NCBI RefSeq assembly: GCF_900168195.1
Contig: NZ_FUYX01000002.1
Coordinates: 255,501-319,500, forward strand
Direction: 5' to 3'
From: Allobosea thiooxidans
Lineage (GTDB): Bacteria; Pseudomonadota; Alphaproteobacteria; Rhizobiales; Beijerinckiaceae
Length of the DNA stretch: 64,000 nucleotides
Shown: positions 42,395-51,302 of the stretch, one piece after another
Numbering within the stretch: position 1 is the stretch's first letter
Layout: every line of letters starts with the position of its first letter
Program-made: the position numbers and the translations under genes
Notes under the pieces: model-generated
The model's database searches: none
What the model saw: only the letters and a program-made list of their open reading frames with translations
What the model was told of the DNA's origin: nothing

Positions 42395-43582
42395 TCAGGC
42401 CCTCAGCGGCACGACGGAGCCGGTCGCGCCGTTCTCGCCCCGTGGCTCGACCCGGCCGCCATCGGTGCCGAAGATGTGGCAGGCGGCTTCGTCGAAGCCG
42501 AGCGTGACCTCGGCGGCCTCGCTCAAGCCGGCCGCGATCGCGGGCGTGGTGCGCATCGTCACGCCCTGCGCATCGCGCCCTGCGAGGTCGAAATGCAGGA
42601 TGTATTCGGAGCCGAGATTCTCCTTGCGCCGCAGCCTCGCCGTGAACCAGGCGCGGCCGGGAGCGCCCGGCTCGCCATGCACGAGCGCCAGCGCCTCGGA
42701 GCGGATGCCGAGCGTCACCGCCTGCCCCTGCGCCAGCGGGACGGCGAGCGCCATCGGCCTGCCGAAGAGCTCGAGCCGGCCGGCGGCCGCGACCGTCGCG
42801 GGCAGGAGGTTGATGGCCGGGCTGCCGATGAACTGCGCGACCTTGAGCGAGGCCGGCTTCTCGTAGAGCCGAGAAGGCGTGCCGAGCTGCAGGATGGAGC
42901 CCGAATCCATCATCGCGACGCGGTCCGACATCGTCATCGCCTCGACCTGGTCGTGGGTGACGTAGATGAAGGTGGCGCCCAGCCGCTTGTGCAGCTCCGC
43001 CAGCTCGGTGCGCATATGGACGCGCAGCTTGGCGTCGAGATTGGAGAGCGGCTCGTCCATCAGGAAGACGGCCGGCTGCCGGACCATGGCACGGCCGAGC
43101 GCGACGCGCTGGCGCTGGCCGCCGGAAAGCTGCGCCGGCTTGCGGTCGAGCAGATGGTCGAGCTGGAGCTGCATCGCGACGGCGCCGACATCGGCCTCGA
43201 TGCCGCGCATCACCTCGCGCCGGCGGCGGGAGAGGAGGCGCAGCAGCGGCAGGCGCTGCCGGAGCGACAGCCGCGACATGGTCAGCGGCAGGGCGATGTT
43301 CGCCCGCACGCTCATATGCGGATAGAGCGCATAGGACTGGAAGACCATGGCGACGCGCCGCTCATGCGGGCGCAGGTGGTCGACGCGGCTGCCGCCGATG
43401 GCGACGCCGCCGCCATCCTGATGCTCCAGCCCGGCGATGATCCGGATCAGGGTCGACTTGCCGCAGCCGGAGGGGCCGACCAGGGTCAGGAACTCGCCAT
43501 CGGCGATGTCGAGATCGACGCCGCCCAGTACCTTCGTGGAGCCGAAGGACTTGGCGATGGAGGAGAGCGCGACGGTAGCCAT
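42395..43582 (-). CDS. UgpC/MalK-type ABC transporter ATP-binding protein
   Basis: 395 residues. Walker A is GPSGCGKST (residues 36-44), the Q-loop is VFQSYALYPHMS, the signature is LSGGQRQRVALGRA, Walker B is AVFLMDEPLSNLDAKL, and the switch His is in VTHDQVEAM. A C-terminal regulatory TOBE-like domain of about 130 residues follows. Between Q-loop and signature there is an Arg/Leu-rich insertion of about 15 residues (MSRLSLRQRLPLLRLLSRRR). It is the only UgpC-like ATPase in the window and may also serve the ATPase-less ugpBAE operon. Confidence 0.9.
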   Translation of the reverse strand: MATVALSSIAKSFGSTKVLGGVDLDIADGEFLTLVGPSGCGKSTLIRIIAGLEHQDGGGVAIGGSRVDHLRPHERRVAMVFQSYALYPHMSVRANIALPLTMSRLSLRQRLPLLRLLSRRRREVMRGIEADVGAVAMQLQLDHLLDRKPAQLSGGQRQRVALGRAMVRQPAVFLMDEPLSNLDAKLRVHMRTELAELHKRLGATFIYVTHDQVEAMTMSDRVAMMDSGSILQLGTPSRLYEKPASLKVAQFIGSPAINLLPATVAAAGRLELFGRPMALAVPLAQGQAVTLGIRSEALALVHGEPGAPGRAWFTARLRRKENLGSEYILHFDLAGRDAQGVTMRTTPAIAAGLSEAAEVTLGFDEAACHIFGTDGGRVEPRGENGATGSVVPLRA

Positions 43583-43661
43583 GTCGTTCGCCTTTCTGCG
43601 CGGCCCGCGGGCCTGTTCAGGGGGCGTTGGTGCCGGCCGCCGAACGGCCGGCGGCGGCGCC

Positions 43662-44483
43662 TCAGGCGGCGCGCGGCGGGTAGACCTCGTGGATCACGTC
43701 GTCGATCCAGAGGGTCTTCAGCGCCGCGATCTCGTGAATCTCGGCCGAGAAGTCGCGCCCGTCGAAACCGTAGGCGACGGCGCCGAGCGTGGTCGTGCCG
43801 GCCATGCCGGGCTGCAATTCGGGCCCGACGACGAAGCCGGAGGAGGGCCCCCAGATGTAGCGGGTGCCGCCGACCGTGAAGTCATGGGCGCGGTGCAGAT
43901 GGCCGCTCGCCACGAAGGCGACGTCGTGACGGCTGATGAGATCGAGCAGATGCGCCCGCGGGCGGGGCGGCACGCTCCAATAGCCCTGGTCGCCCTCGTC
44001 CGGCGCCTCGATGAAGAGCGGCCGGTGCAGGAACCAGCCGAGCCGGCGTCCTTCAGCCTCGGCGATCTGCCGGTCGAGCCAGGCCAGCTGGTGCCGCTCC
44101 TCGGCCTCGTCGCTGCCGAACAGCATCGAATTGAGTCCGATCAGCCGCCAGCCTTCGAGATCGCGGACCCAGAAATCCTCGCCGATATGGCTGCGCCAGC
44201 GGGCGAGCCGTTCTTCATTCACCGGCTGATGCGGATGATAGGCCTCGCCAACGTCATGGTTGCCCGGAATGCTGAGCACCGGGACGCCGATCGAGTCGAG
44301 CAGGCCGCGGCAATGCGCCATATCCTCGTCGACATCCGCCCCGTCGACGGTGACGTCGCCGGTATGGATCACCAGGTCCGGCGTCCGCGCCGCGAGCCAG
44401 GCCGTGAGCGGCGCCCAGTTGCCGGAAAAATGCGGCTTGTTCGGGCTCAGATGGGTGTCCGAGATCTGTACGACCCGTTGCAT
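43662..44483 (-). CDS. Metallophosphoesterase (3',5'-cAMP/glycerophosphodiesterase type)
   Basis: 273 residues of the calcineurin-like family. Metal motifs are VVQISDTHLSPNKPHF, DLVIHTGDVTVDG, SIPGNHDVGE, WFLHRPLF, and ASGHLHRAHDF. In the fourth motif the usual HHPP is HRPL, a difference from the GpdQ-like protein of the same operon. The ATG at 44483 has GGAGGG close upstream; the longer frame to 44585 crosses the operator. It is the first gene of the seven-gene transport and phosphodiester operon. Confidence 0.87.
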   Translation of the reverse strand: MQRVVQISDTHLSPNKPHFSGNWAPLTAWLAARTPDLVIHTGDVTVDGADVDEDMAHCRGLLDSIGVPVLSIPGNHDVGEAYHPHQPVNEERLARWRSHIGEDFWVRDLEGWRLIGLNSMLFGSDEAEERHQLAWLDRQIAEAEGRRLGWFLHRPLFIEAPDEGDQGYWSVPPRPRAHLLDLISRHDVAFVASGHLHRAHDFTVGGTRYIWGPSSGFVVGPELQPGMAGTTTLGAVAYGFDGRDFSAEIHEIAALKTLWIDDVIHEVYPPRAA

Positions 44484-44563
44484 GGCTTCCCTCCAGACAC
44501 GTTCCCGCAAGGGAACGGGTCGCCTCCGTCGTGTCCGGGGCGACGATTTTTGCCATGGACCAT

Positions 44564-44593
44564 ACAAATGAATGTTTGATGACACAAATGTAT
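44564..44593. promoter_or_regulatory. Direct repeat ACAAATGwAT upstream of the phosphodiesterase operon
   Basis: ACAAATGAAT (44564-44573) and ACAAATGTAT (44584-44593) are spaced by 20 bp, two helical turns, in an AT-rich island. The second extends to ACAAATGTATT, identical to 36246-36256 before the zinc dehydrogenase. Either the SorC regulator at 36431 or the divergent LysR could bind here; the shared 11-mer favours SorC. Confidence 0.5.
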
Positions 44594-44721
44594 TTTATGC
44601 ATCCGCCGGAGCTTCGGGGCCGTGGGCTCCGCTGCCGAAGGAAAGCAGGCGCCGTTGACGCGTGCGGGCTCAGTCCCGGATAACCGTCCGACAGCGTCGG
44701 AGCGGTTCCGGATACCAGAAC

Positions 44722-45615
44722 ATGGCCATTTCCATGGAACAGCTCGAGGCCTTCGTCGCGGCCGCCGAGCACGGCTCCTTCTCAGCCGCCGGCCGGGCGC
44801 TACGCAAGGCACAATCCGCCGTCAGTACGCAGGTCGCCAATCTCGAAGCCGATCTCGGCCTTTCCCTGTTCAGCCGCGCCGCGCGCCATCCGGTCCTGAC
44901 GGCGGCGGGCGAACGACTCCTGCCGGAGGCGAAGGTCATCCTCGATCGGCGGGAGCACCTGATCGGCGTCGCCGCCAGCTTCGAGGCGCATGTCGAGACG
45001 CGGCTGGCGGTGGCGATCGACGAGCTCTATCCCGAGCGGGCGCTCGGCGCGCTCTTCGCCGATTTCGCGGCGCGCTTCCCACATGTCGAGCTCGAAGTGC
45101 TGTTCCCGATGATGGAGGATGTCAGCCGGCTGGTGCTGGATGGCAAGGCCGATATCGGCGTGATGTGGCGCCAGGAGGTGCTGCCGACGGCGCTCGCCTT
45201 CCACACGATCGGCTGGATACCGCTCAAGCTGGTCTGCGGCCGGCAGCATCCGCTCGCGAACACGGTGATCGACTGGGAGGAATTGAAGCGCCACCGTCAG
45301 ATCATGGTGGCGGTGCGCAGCGAAGGGCCGGAAAAGCAGCGCCTGCGCATCGCCGCCGAAGTCTGGTGGGTCGAAAGCCACTGGGTCATTCTGCAGATGG
45401 TCAAGCAGGGCATCGGCTGGGCCCTCGTGCCTGACCACATCATCGCCAATTCCCCCGTGGTCGGGGAACTGGTGACGCCCGCGCTGCAGTTCGACGATGC
45501 CGATTGGCCGGTTGCGCTGGAGCTGGTCTGGCACAAGCAGCGGCCGAGCGGACCGGCGGCGAAATGGCTGCGGGAACGCTTCGCCACCACCCGGATCGGC
45601 GGGGTTCAGGCCTGA
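44722..45615 (+). CDS. LysR-family transcriptional regulator
   Basis: 297 residues. The helix-turn-helix is MEQLEAFVAAAEHGSFSAAG, continuing ALRKAQSAVSTQVANLEADL, in the standard LysR position. The effector domain has TRLAVAIDELYPERALGALF, DIGVMWRQEVLPTALAFHTI and GIGWALVPDHIIANSPVVGE. The ATG at 44722 is used; 44734 would also be acceptable. It is divergent from the phosphodiesterase operon and convergent with the MFS gene, so its target could be either or itself. Confidence 0.9.
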   Translation: MAISMEQLEAFVAAAEHGSFSAAGRALRKAQSAVSTQVANLEADLGLSLFSRAARHPVLTAAGERLLPEAKVILDRREHLIGVAASFEAHVETRLAVAIDELYPERALGALFADFAARFPHVELEVLFPMMEDVSRLVLDGKADIGVMWRQEVLPTALAFHTIGWIPLKLVCGRQHPLANTVIDWEELKRHRQIMVAVRSEGPEKQRLRIAAEVWWVESHWVILQMVKQGIGWALVPDHIIANSPVVGELVTPALQFDDADWPVALELVWHKQRPSGPAAKWLRERFATTRIGGVQA

Positions 45616-45649
45616 GGCCTGCGCTTCCGCGCCGGCCCGACCGCCTCGC

Positions 45650-46894
45650 CTATTGCAGCTCCTCGCCGCGGCGCTCGGGAATCAGGAACCACATCGCGAC
45701 CATGTCGAGGATGTAGAGCGTCGCCAGGAGCGCGATCGCGGTCTGGAAGCCATAGGCCCCGGCGATGGCGCCGACGACGACCGGCCCGAAACCGCCGACG
45801 CCGCGGCCGATGTTGAACAGTACGTTCTGGGCGGTGGCGCGCGCCGCGGTCGGGAAGAGCTCGCTGATCAGCGCACCGTAGCCGCCGAGCATGCCGTTGA
45901 CGAAGAAGCCCATCACCGCGCCGGCGACGAGCAGCTGCATCGGGTCGGTCAGCCGCGAATAGAGCACGACCATCACCGCAGCGCCGAGCATGTAGCCGAA
46001 GAAGGCCGGCCGGCGGCCGATGCGGTCGGCGATATGGCCGAAGGCGAAGATGCCGAGCGCCATGCCGCCGATGGTGACGGCCGTCCAGAGCGCGGACTGG
46101 GTGAGCGCGAAGCCGAACCGCGTGGCGAGGTAGTTCGGCAGCCAGATCATCACGCCGTAATAGCCGAAGTTCTGCACCGAGCAGAGCACGACCATGCCGA
46201 GGCTGAGCTTGGTGGTCGGCCAGTCCTTGACCAGCAGATGCAGCGCCGATCCCTTCGGCCGGTCCTTCGAGCGGGCGACGAAGACCTCGGGTTCATGCAG
46301 CGACTGACGGATGAAATAGGCGGCGATCGCCGGCAGCACGCCGATCGCGAACATGCCGCGCCAGCCGATCGAGGGCAGCAGCAGCGGGGTGGCGAGCGCC
46401 GCGGCCAGCACGCCGACCTGCCAGCCGAGGCCGACATAGGAGGAGGCGCGCGCCCGCTTCGAGGCCGGCCAGGCCTCGGCGACCAGCGCCATCCCGATGC
46501 CGAACTCGCCGCCGAGCCCGAGACCGGCGATCGTGCGGTAGATCAGCAGGTCCCAATAGCCCTGGGCGAAGGCGCACAGGCCGGTGAAGACGGCGAAGAG
46601 CACGATGGTCCAGGTCAGCACGCGGACGCGGCCGATCCGGTCCGAAAGCATGCCGAAACCGATGCCGCCGAGCACGGCGCCGACCAGCGTCGCGGTGACC
46701 AGCGAGGCGGCCTGAGCCTGGCTGAGCTGCAGATCGGCCGAGATCGCCCGCAGCATGAAGCCGAGGATCAGCAGGTCGAAGCCGTCCATCGCATAGCCGA
46801 TGGCGGCGCCCCAGAGGGCCTTGCGAGCCTTGCTGTCCACTTCCGTCGGGGCCGCGGCGAGATGGCCGGCCGCTGCCGTGCGTTGGTCAGTCAT
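45650..46894 (-). CDS. MFS transporter (AAHS / aromatic-acid or sialic-acid type)
   Basis: 414 residues with twelve membrane segments. The AAHS signature appears as GYAMDGFDLLILGFML in the first segment and FGMLSDRIGRVRVLTW in loop 2-3, with DGFD conserved. GLGLGGEFGIGMALVAEAWP is the segment-5 motif, and FGHIADRIGRRPAFF the loop 8-9 copy. Proton-driven import of organic acids (aromatic, dicarboxylic or sialic) is typical. It is convergent with the LysR gene and divergent from pyrE; no enzyme nearby points to a substrate. Confidence 0.88.
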   Translation of the reverse strand: MTDQRTAAAGHLAAAPTEVDSKARKALWGAAIGYAMDGFDLLILGFMLRAISADLQLSQAQAASLVTATLVGAVLGGIGFGMLSDRIGRVRVLTWTIVLFAVFTGLCAFAQGYWDLLIYRTIAGLGLGGEFGIGMALVAEAWPASKRARASSYVGLGWQVGVLAAALATPLLLPSIGWRGMFAIGVLPAIAAYFIRQSLHEPEVFVARSKDRPKGSALHLLVKDWPTTKLSLGMVVLCSVQNFGYYGVMIWLPNYLATRFGFALTQSALWTAVTIGGMALGIFAFGHIADRIGRRPAFFGYMLGAAVMVVLYSRLTDPMQLLVAGAVMGFFVNGMLGGYGALISELFPTAARATAQNVLFNIGRGVGGFGPVVVGAIAGAYGFQTAIALLATLYILDMVAMWFLIPERRGEELQ

Positions 46895-47142
46895 GTCTCG
46901 GCCCTCGTTCCTGCGCGCAGGGGCGGCATCTCACGGCGTCGAAGCCGGCGCAATGACCGTGCGGCCACAGCCTGTGGACGCAAGCATGGAATCATGCATT
47001 CGGCGGCCGGTGGAAAATCGCGCGACGGAGGATTGACCTGCCGCTCCGGCGCGATCAGAAGAGACCGTTTGCCAATTCGACCTGCCCCTCGCGCCCTTGC
47101 CGTCCCCGGCGAGCGGCGGCGCTCAGCCCGGAGACACCGCCC

Positions 47143-47856
47143 ATGTCCAACCTGTTCACCCCCACCGACAGGACCGTGATCGCGCGCGAAGCCGCCAAGA
47201 TGCTGCTCGAGATCAAGGCGGTCCATTTCTACAGCGACAAGCCCTTCTTCTTCACCTCGGGCTGGGCCAGCCCGGTCTATATCGACTGCCGCAAGATCAT
47301 CTCCTATCCGCGGCTGCGCTCGACGCTGATCGATTTCGCGGCGACCACGATCGTGCGCGACATCGGCTATGAATCGCTCGACATCATCGCCGGCGGCGAG
47401 ACGGCGGGCATCCCCTTCGCGGCCTGGATCTCCGACCGCCTGTCGCTGCCGATGCAGTATGTCCGCAAGAAGCCGAAGGGCTTCGGCCGCAATGCCCAGA
47501 TCGAAGGCTCGGTCGTCGAGGGCGCGCGCACCCTGCTGGTCGAGGATCTCGCCACCGACGGCCGCAGCAAGGTCAATTTCGCCGAGGCGCTGCGCAATGC
47601 CGGTGCCGACGTCCAGCACTGCTTCGTGCTGTTCTATTACGACATCTTCCCGAAGAGCCGCGAGCTGATGGCCGAGATCGGCGTCAACCTGCACTACCTC
47701 ACCACCTGGTGGGACGTGCTCGCCGTCGCCAAGGAGAGCGGCCATTTCGAGCCGAAGATACTGGGCGAGGTCGAGAGCTTCCTGAACGATCCCGCGAGCT
47801 GGTCGGCCAAGCATGGCGGCATCTCCGCCTTCGGCGAAGAGAAGAAGCCGGCCTGA
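47143..47856 (+). CDS. pyrE: Orotate phosphoribosyltransferase
   Basis: 237 residues, slightly longer than E. coli PyrE. The substrate and dimer region has [39 protein letters not shown] and [17 protein letters not shown] (catalytic Lys and the flexible loop). The PRPP-binding signature is [14 protein letters not shown]. It converts orotate and PRPP to OMP in pyrimidine synthesis. It stands alone; the MFS gene starts on the other strand 248 nt upstream, and a strong hairpin follows. Confidence 0.95.
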   Translation: MSNLFTPTDRTVIAREAAKMLLEIKAVHFYSDKPFFFTSGWASPVYIDCRKIISYPRLRSTLIDFAATTIVRDIGYESLDIIAGGETAGIPFAAWISDRLSLPMQYVRKKPKGFGRNAQIEGSVVEGARTLLVEDLATDGRSKVNFAEALRNAGADVQHCFVLFYYDIFPKSRELMAEIGVNLHYLTTWWDVLAVAKESGHFEPKILGEVESFLNDPASWSAKHGGISAFGEEKKPA

Positions 47857-47933
47857 TCTCAGGCCTGTTTCCGGGTCGCGCGACCGCGCCGACCCTTGCG
47901 GGATCCGCGATCCCCGCCCGTTTCCCATGCCTC

Positions 47934-47956
47934 GCGGCCGGCCTCCAGCCGGCCGC
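47934..47956 (+). terminator. Perfect 9-bp GC hairpin downstream of pyrE
   Basis: GCGGCCGGC (47934-47942) and GCCGGCCGC (47948-47956) form a stem with a 5-nt loop, 78 nt after the pyrE stop. Only a weak T-containing tail follows. It may end the pyrE transcript or belong to a repeat family. Confidence 0.5.
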
Positions 47957-47997
47957 TTCGCCCTTTAGGGGGTGACAGCCGGCGCGCCAATGTGACA

Positions 47998-48012
47998 GCT
48001 TCGTGACGAAGC
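47998..48012. promoter_or_regulatory. Palindrome upstream of the Fbp-type ABC operon
   Basis: GCTTCGT-G-ACGAAGC is a perfect 7-bp inverted repeat with a one-base centre, 64 nt before the binding-protein start. Flanking GTGACA and GACACA extend the symmetry. It is a plausible operator for the operon, but no cognate regulator is encoded next to it. Confidence 0.4.
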
Positions 48013-48075
48013 GACACAATCGTCGCCGGAAGGGCGCCGACCTCGACGTCGGCCCCGGGGGGAAACGGGAGGACA

Positions 48076-49407
48076 ATGATGGTAACGCGCAGGATCGCCA
48101 TTGGGGCTGCGGTCGGGCTCGGCTTGCTGGCCGTTCCGGCCTGGGCGCAGGCGCCCGCCGGCAAGGTCACGGTCGTCACCTCCTTCTCCAAGGACGTCAC
48201 CGATCCGATCAAGAAGGCCTTCGAGAAGGCTGTTCCCGGCGTCACGCTGGAGGTCCAGAACCGCAACACCAATGCCGGCGTGAAATATCTCGAGGAGACC
48301 AAGGCCAACAACCAGGTCGACCTGTTCTGGGCCTCGGCGCCCGACGCCTTCGAGGTGCTCAAGGGCAAGCAGCTGCTGACGCAGTACAAGACGAAGGCGA
48401 CCGGGATCCCGGACAAGATCGGCTCCTACCCGATCAACGATCCGCAGGGCTATTATTTCGGCTTCGCCGCCTCGGGCTACGGCATCATGTGGAACGAGCG
48501 CTATGCCAAGGCCAACAAGCTGCCGGAGCCGAAGGACTGGCAGGACCTCGCCAAGCCCGCGTTCTTTGACCATGTCTCGATCGCCTCGCCGGCGCGCTCC
48601 GGCACGACCCATCTGACGGTCGAGACGATCCTGCAGGGCGAGGGCTGGGACAAGGGCTGGCGCACCATCAAGGAGATGGCCGGCAACTTCAACGCGATCA
48701 CCGAGCGCTCCTTCGGCGTGCCGGAGGCGGTGAATTCGGGCCAGGTCGGCGTCGGCATCGTCATCGATTTCTTCGCCTTCTCGGCCCAGGCCTCGGGCTT
48801 CCCGGTCAAGTTCGTCTATCCGACGGTGACTACGGTGGTGCCGGCCAATGTCGGCATCGTCGCCAATGCGCCGAACAAGGCGGCTGCCGAGGCCTTTGTC
48901 GAGTTCCTGCTCTCGCCGACCGGGCAGGAGGTGCTGCTCGAGCCCGGTATCCGCCGCCTGCCGATCAACCCGGCGGTCTATGCCAAGGCCGGGGCCGACT
49001 ACCCCAACCCCTTCACCGATCCGCGCTTCCAGAAGATGATCGGCTTCGACGTCGACAAGTCCGAGGCGCGCACCGCCGCCGTCGACACGCTGTTCGACCA
49101 GCTCGTCTCCTTCCAGCTCGACGCGCTGAAGGGCGTGACCAAGGTCCTCCACGAGGTCGATGCCGCACTCGCCAAGAAGCCGAACCCGCAGGCCAAGGCG
49201 CTCGCCGACGAGGCGCGCAACCTGATTGCCGCCATGCCGGTCTCGGAGGCGCAGGCCTCCAGCGCCGAGATCAAGGGCGCCTTCACCGGCGGCAAGCAGA
49301 AGGGCGCGCGCCAGGCCGAGCTCGAGAGCCAGTGGGCGAGCTTCGCCCGCGACAACTACGCCAAGGCCAAGGCCAAGGCGGAGGAAGCGCAGAAGGCGGC
49401 GAAATAG
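48076..49407 (+). CDS. ABC transporter binding protein (iron(III) / 2-aminoethylphosphonate type)
   Basis: 443 residues. A signal peptide (residues 1-25, VGLGLLAVPAWAQ) precedes VTVVTSFSKDVTDPIKKAFE and an extracellular solute-binding family fold of the FbpA / PhnS group: NNQVDLFWASAPDAFEVLK, DWQDLAKPAFFDHVSIASPA, VIDFFAFSA. A C-terminal extension of about 120 residues, ending in a Lys/Ala-rich helix (NYAKAKAKAEEAQKAAK), is longer than in typical FbpA. The ATG at 48076 has GGGAGGA about 5 nt upstream. The fused permease and ATPase genes follow. Confidence 0.87.
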   Translation: MMVTRRIAIGAAVGLGLLAVPAWAQAPAGKVTVVTSFSKDVTDPIKKAFEKAVPGVTLEVQNRNTNAGVKYLEETKANNQVDLFWASAPDAFEVLKGKQLLTQYKTKATGIPDKIGSYPINDPQGYYFGFAASGYGIMWNERYAKANKLPEPKDWQDLAKPAFFDHVSIASPARSGTTHLTVETILQGEGWDKGWRTIKEMAGNFNAITERSFGVPEAVNSGQVGVGIVIDFFAFSAQASGFPVKFVYPTVTTVVPANVGIVANAPNKAAAEAFVEFLLSPTGQEVLLEPGIRRLPINPAVYAKAGADYPNPFTDPRFQKMIGFDVDKSEARTAAVDTLFDQLVSFQLDALKGVTKVLHEVDAALAKKPNPQAKALADEARNLIAAMPVSEAQASSAEIKGAFTGGKQKGARQAELESQWASFARDNYAKAKAKAEEAQKAAK

Positions 49408-49435
49408 GGTCGGACGTCGTCGTCTCGCGGAGCAT

Positions 49436-49480
49436 CCCCGTGCGCACTGCGGCGTGAAACGCCGCGGCGCAGACACGGGG
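49436..49480. repeat. Hairpin module J1 (copy 2)
   Basis: CCCCGTG (49436-49442) pairs with CACGGGG (49474-49480); inside, GCGGCGT-gaa-ACGCCGC forms a second perfect stem. It matches the hairpin after hss (7529-7572) in sequence and in location after a plus-strand stop codon. Confidence 0.7.
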
Positions 49481-49516
49481 ACCGCGTGACGAGTAGGCGC
49501 CTTTTCCCGAAGACGA

Positions 49517-49561
49517 TCCCGCATCTGCGCAGCGGCATTCGATGGCGCTGCGCGTGCGGGA
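49517..49561. repeat. Hairpin module J2 (copy 2)
   Basis: TCCCGCA (49517-49523) pairs with TGCGGGA (49555-49561), and GCGCAGCG with CGCTGCGC inside it. It is the better-preserved relative of 7648-7690 and lies 37 nt after J1, just before the permease gene. Confidence 0.7.
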
Positions 49562-49583
49562 CGACAGCCTGCCCCGAGAGCGC

Positions 49584-51302
49584 ATGACCGCCATTCCTGC
49601 CACTGCTCCTCCCCGTGCCCGCCGCCTCTCGGCCACGCCCGGCCAGATCGCGCTGGCGCTGGCGATCGCGGCCTTCCTGCTCGCCTTCCTCGTCCTGCCG
49701 GTCGCGACCGTGCTCTACGTCGCCTTCACCGAGAAGGGCACGGGGACCTTCACACTGGTCAATTTCTACGATTTCGTCCGCACCGAGCTGTTCATGCGCT
49801 CGCTGTGGAATTCCTTCTACGTTTCGGCGATGTCGGTCGCCTGGGCTTCGGTCCTCGCCTTGCCGCTGGCCTATCTGACGACGCGCTTCGCCTTCCGCGG
49901 CGCGGCCATCGTGCAGACGCTGGGTTTCCTGCCGCTGATCATGCCGCCCTTCGTCGGGGCGGTGGCGATGCAGCTCTTCTTCGGCCGCAACGGCTCGATC
50001 AACCTGCTGCTCGACGACTGGTTCGGCTTCAAGATCGGTTTCATGGAGGGGCTGAACGGCGTCATCTTCGTCCAGTCCGTCCATTATTTCCCGTTCATCC
50101 TGATCAATCTCTCCGCCGCCCTGCGCAATATCGACCGGGCGATGGAGGAAGCGGCGCAGAACCTCGGCTGCTCGGGCTTTCGGCTGTTCCGCCGCATCGT
50201 CTTCCCGCTCGCGCTGCCTGGTTATCTCGCCGGAGCTTCGCTGGTCTTCGTCAAGGTCTTCGACGATCTGGCGACGCCGCTGCTGCTCAACGTCAAGGAC
50301 ATGCTGGCGCCGCAGGCCTATCTGCGCGTCACCTCGATCGGCATCGCCGATCCGATGGGCTACGTCATTTCCGTCGTGCTGATCGTCGCCTCGGTGATCG
50401 CGATGTGGCTCTCGGCGGCGGCGCTGAAGGGACGCGACTACGCCACGACGCAGCGCGGCGGGGGCGGGCTGGCCAAGCGGCGGATGACGCGAATGGAGGC
50501 CGTGCTCGGTTATGGCGTCGTCGTCCTGATCCTGGCGCTGGTGCTGGCGCCGCATCTCGGCCTGCTGCTGCTCTCCTTCGCGACGGTCTGGTCGTTCTCG
50601 CCGCTGCCCGACGGCTTCACCCCCGCGCATTACGCCCGCGTCTTCGGCGAGAGCTCGCTCTACATCAAGAACACGCTGATCTACGCCACGCTCGCCGGCG
50701 GCATCGATATCGTGCTCGGCGTCGCCATCGCCTATCTGGTGCTGCGCACCAAGCTCGTCGGGCGCGAATGGCTCGACTGGGCGGCTTCCGCCGCGCTCGC
50801 CATCCCGGGCGTCGTGCTCGGCATCGGCTATCTCAGGAGCTTCTACGGCGTCACCCTGCCGGACGGCACGCCGCTCGCGGCGCTCTGGGTCACCATCGTG
50901 CTGGCGCTGGCGATCCGGCGGCTGCCCTATGCGCTGCGTGCCTGCTACGCCGCGCTCCAGCAGGTCTCGGTCTCGCTGGAGGAGGCGGCGGAAAATCTCG
51001 GCGCCACCAAGGCCCGCACGGTGCGGCGCATCGTCGTGCCGCTGATGGCGGGCGGTATCCTCGCCGGCTTCGTCACCAGCTTCTCCACCGCCGCGGTCGA
51101 ACTCTCCGCGACGCTGATGCTGGTGCAGTCGAACTCGGACGCGCCGCTAGCCTATGGCCTCTACGTCTTCATGCAGTCGGCGGCCGGGCGGGGGCCGGGC
51201 GCGGCGCTCGGCGTCGTCGCCGTGCTGCTGGTCGCGCTCTGCACCTTCATCTCGCACGCCATCATCGAACGCAGCCAGAAAACCAAGGGGCTGGGCCATT
51301 GA
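49584..51302 (+). CDS. Fused-permease ABC transporter membrane protein (FbpB type)
   Basis: 572 residues with two repeats of about six membrane segments, the FbpB/AfuB design. EAA loops appear twice: MEEAAQNLGCSGFRLFRRIV and, in the second half, LEEAAENLGATKARTVRRIV. LPLIMPPFVGAVAMQLFFGR and IPGVVLGIGYL are conserved segments. The ATG at 49584 is used because the frame upstream runs through the J2 repeat. Its stop overlaps the ATPase start (TTGA). Confidence 0.88.
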   Translation: MTAIPATAPPRARRLSATPGQIALALAIAAFLLAFLVLPVATVLYVAFTEKGTGTFTLVNFYDFVRTELFMRSLWNSFYVSAMSVAWASVLALPLAYLTTRFAFRGAAIVQTLGFLPLIMPPFVGAVAMQLFFGRNGSINLLLDDWFGFKIGFMEGLNGVIFVQSVHYFPFILINLSAALRNIDRAMEEAAQNLGCSGFRLFRRIVFPLALPGYLAGASLVFVKVFDDLATPLLLNVKDMLAPQAYLRVTSIGIADPMGYVISVVLIVASVIAMWLSAAALKGRDYATTQRGGGGLAKRRMTRMEAVLGYGVVVLILALVLAPHLGLLLLSFATVWSFSPLPDGFTPAHYARVFGESSLYIKNTLIYATLAGGIDIVLGVAIAYLVLRTKLVGREWLDWAASAALAIPGVVLGIGYLRSFYGVTLPDGTPLAALWVTIVLALAIRRLPYALRACYAALQQVSVSLEEAAENLGATKARTVRRIVVPLMAGGILAGFVTSFSTAAVELSATLMLVQSNSDAPLAYGLYVFMQSAAGRGPGAALGVVAVLLVALCTFISHAIIERSQKTKGLGH

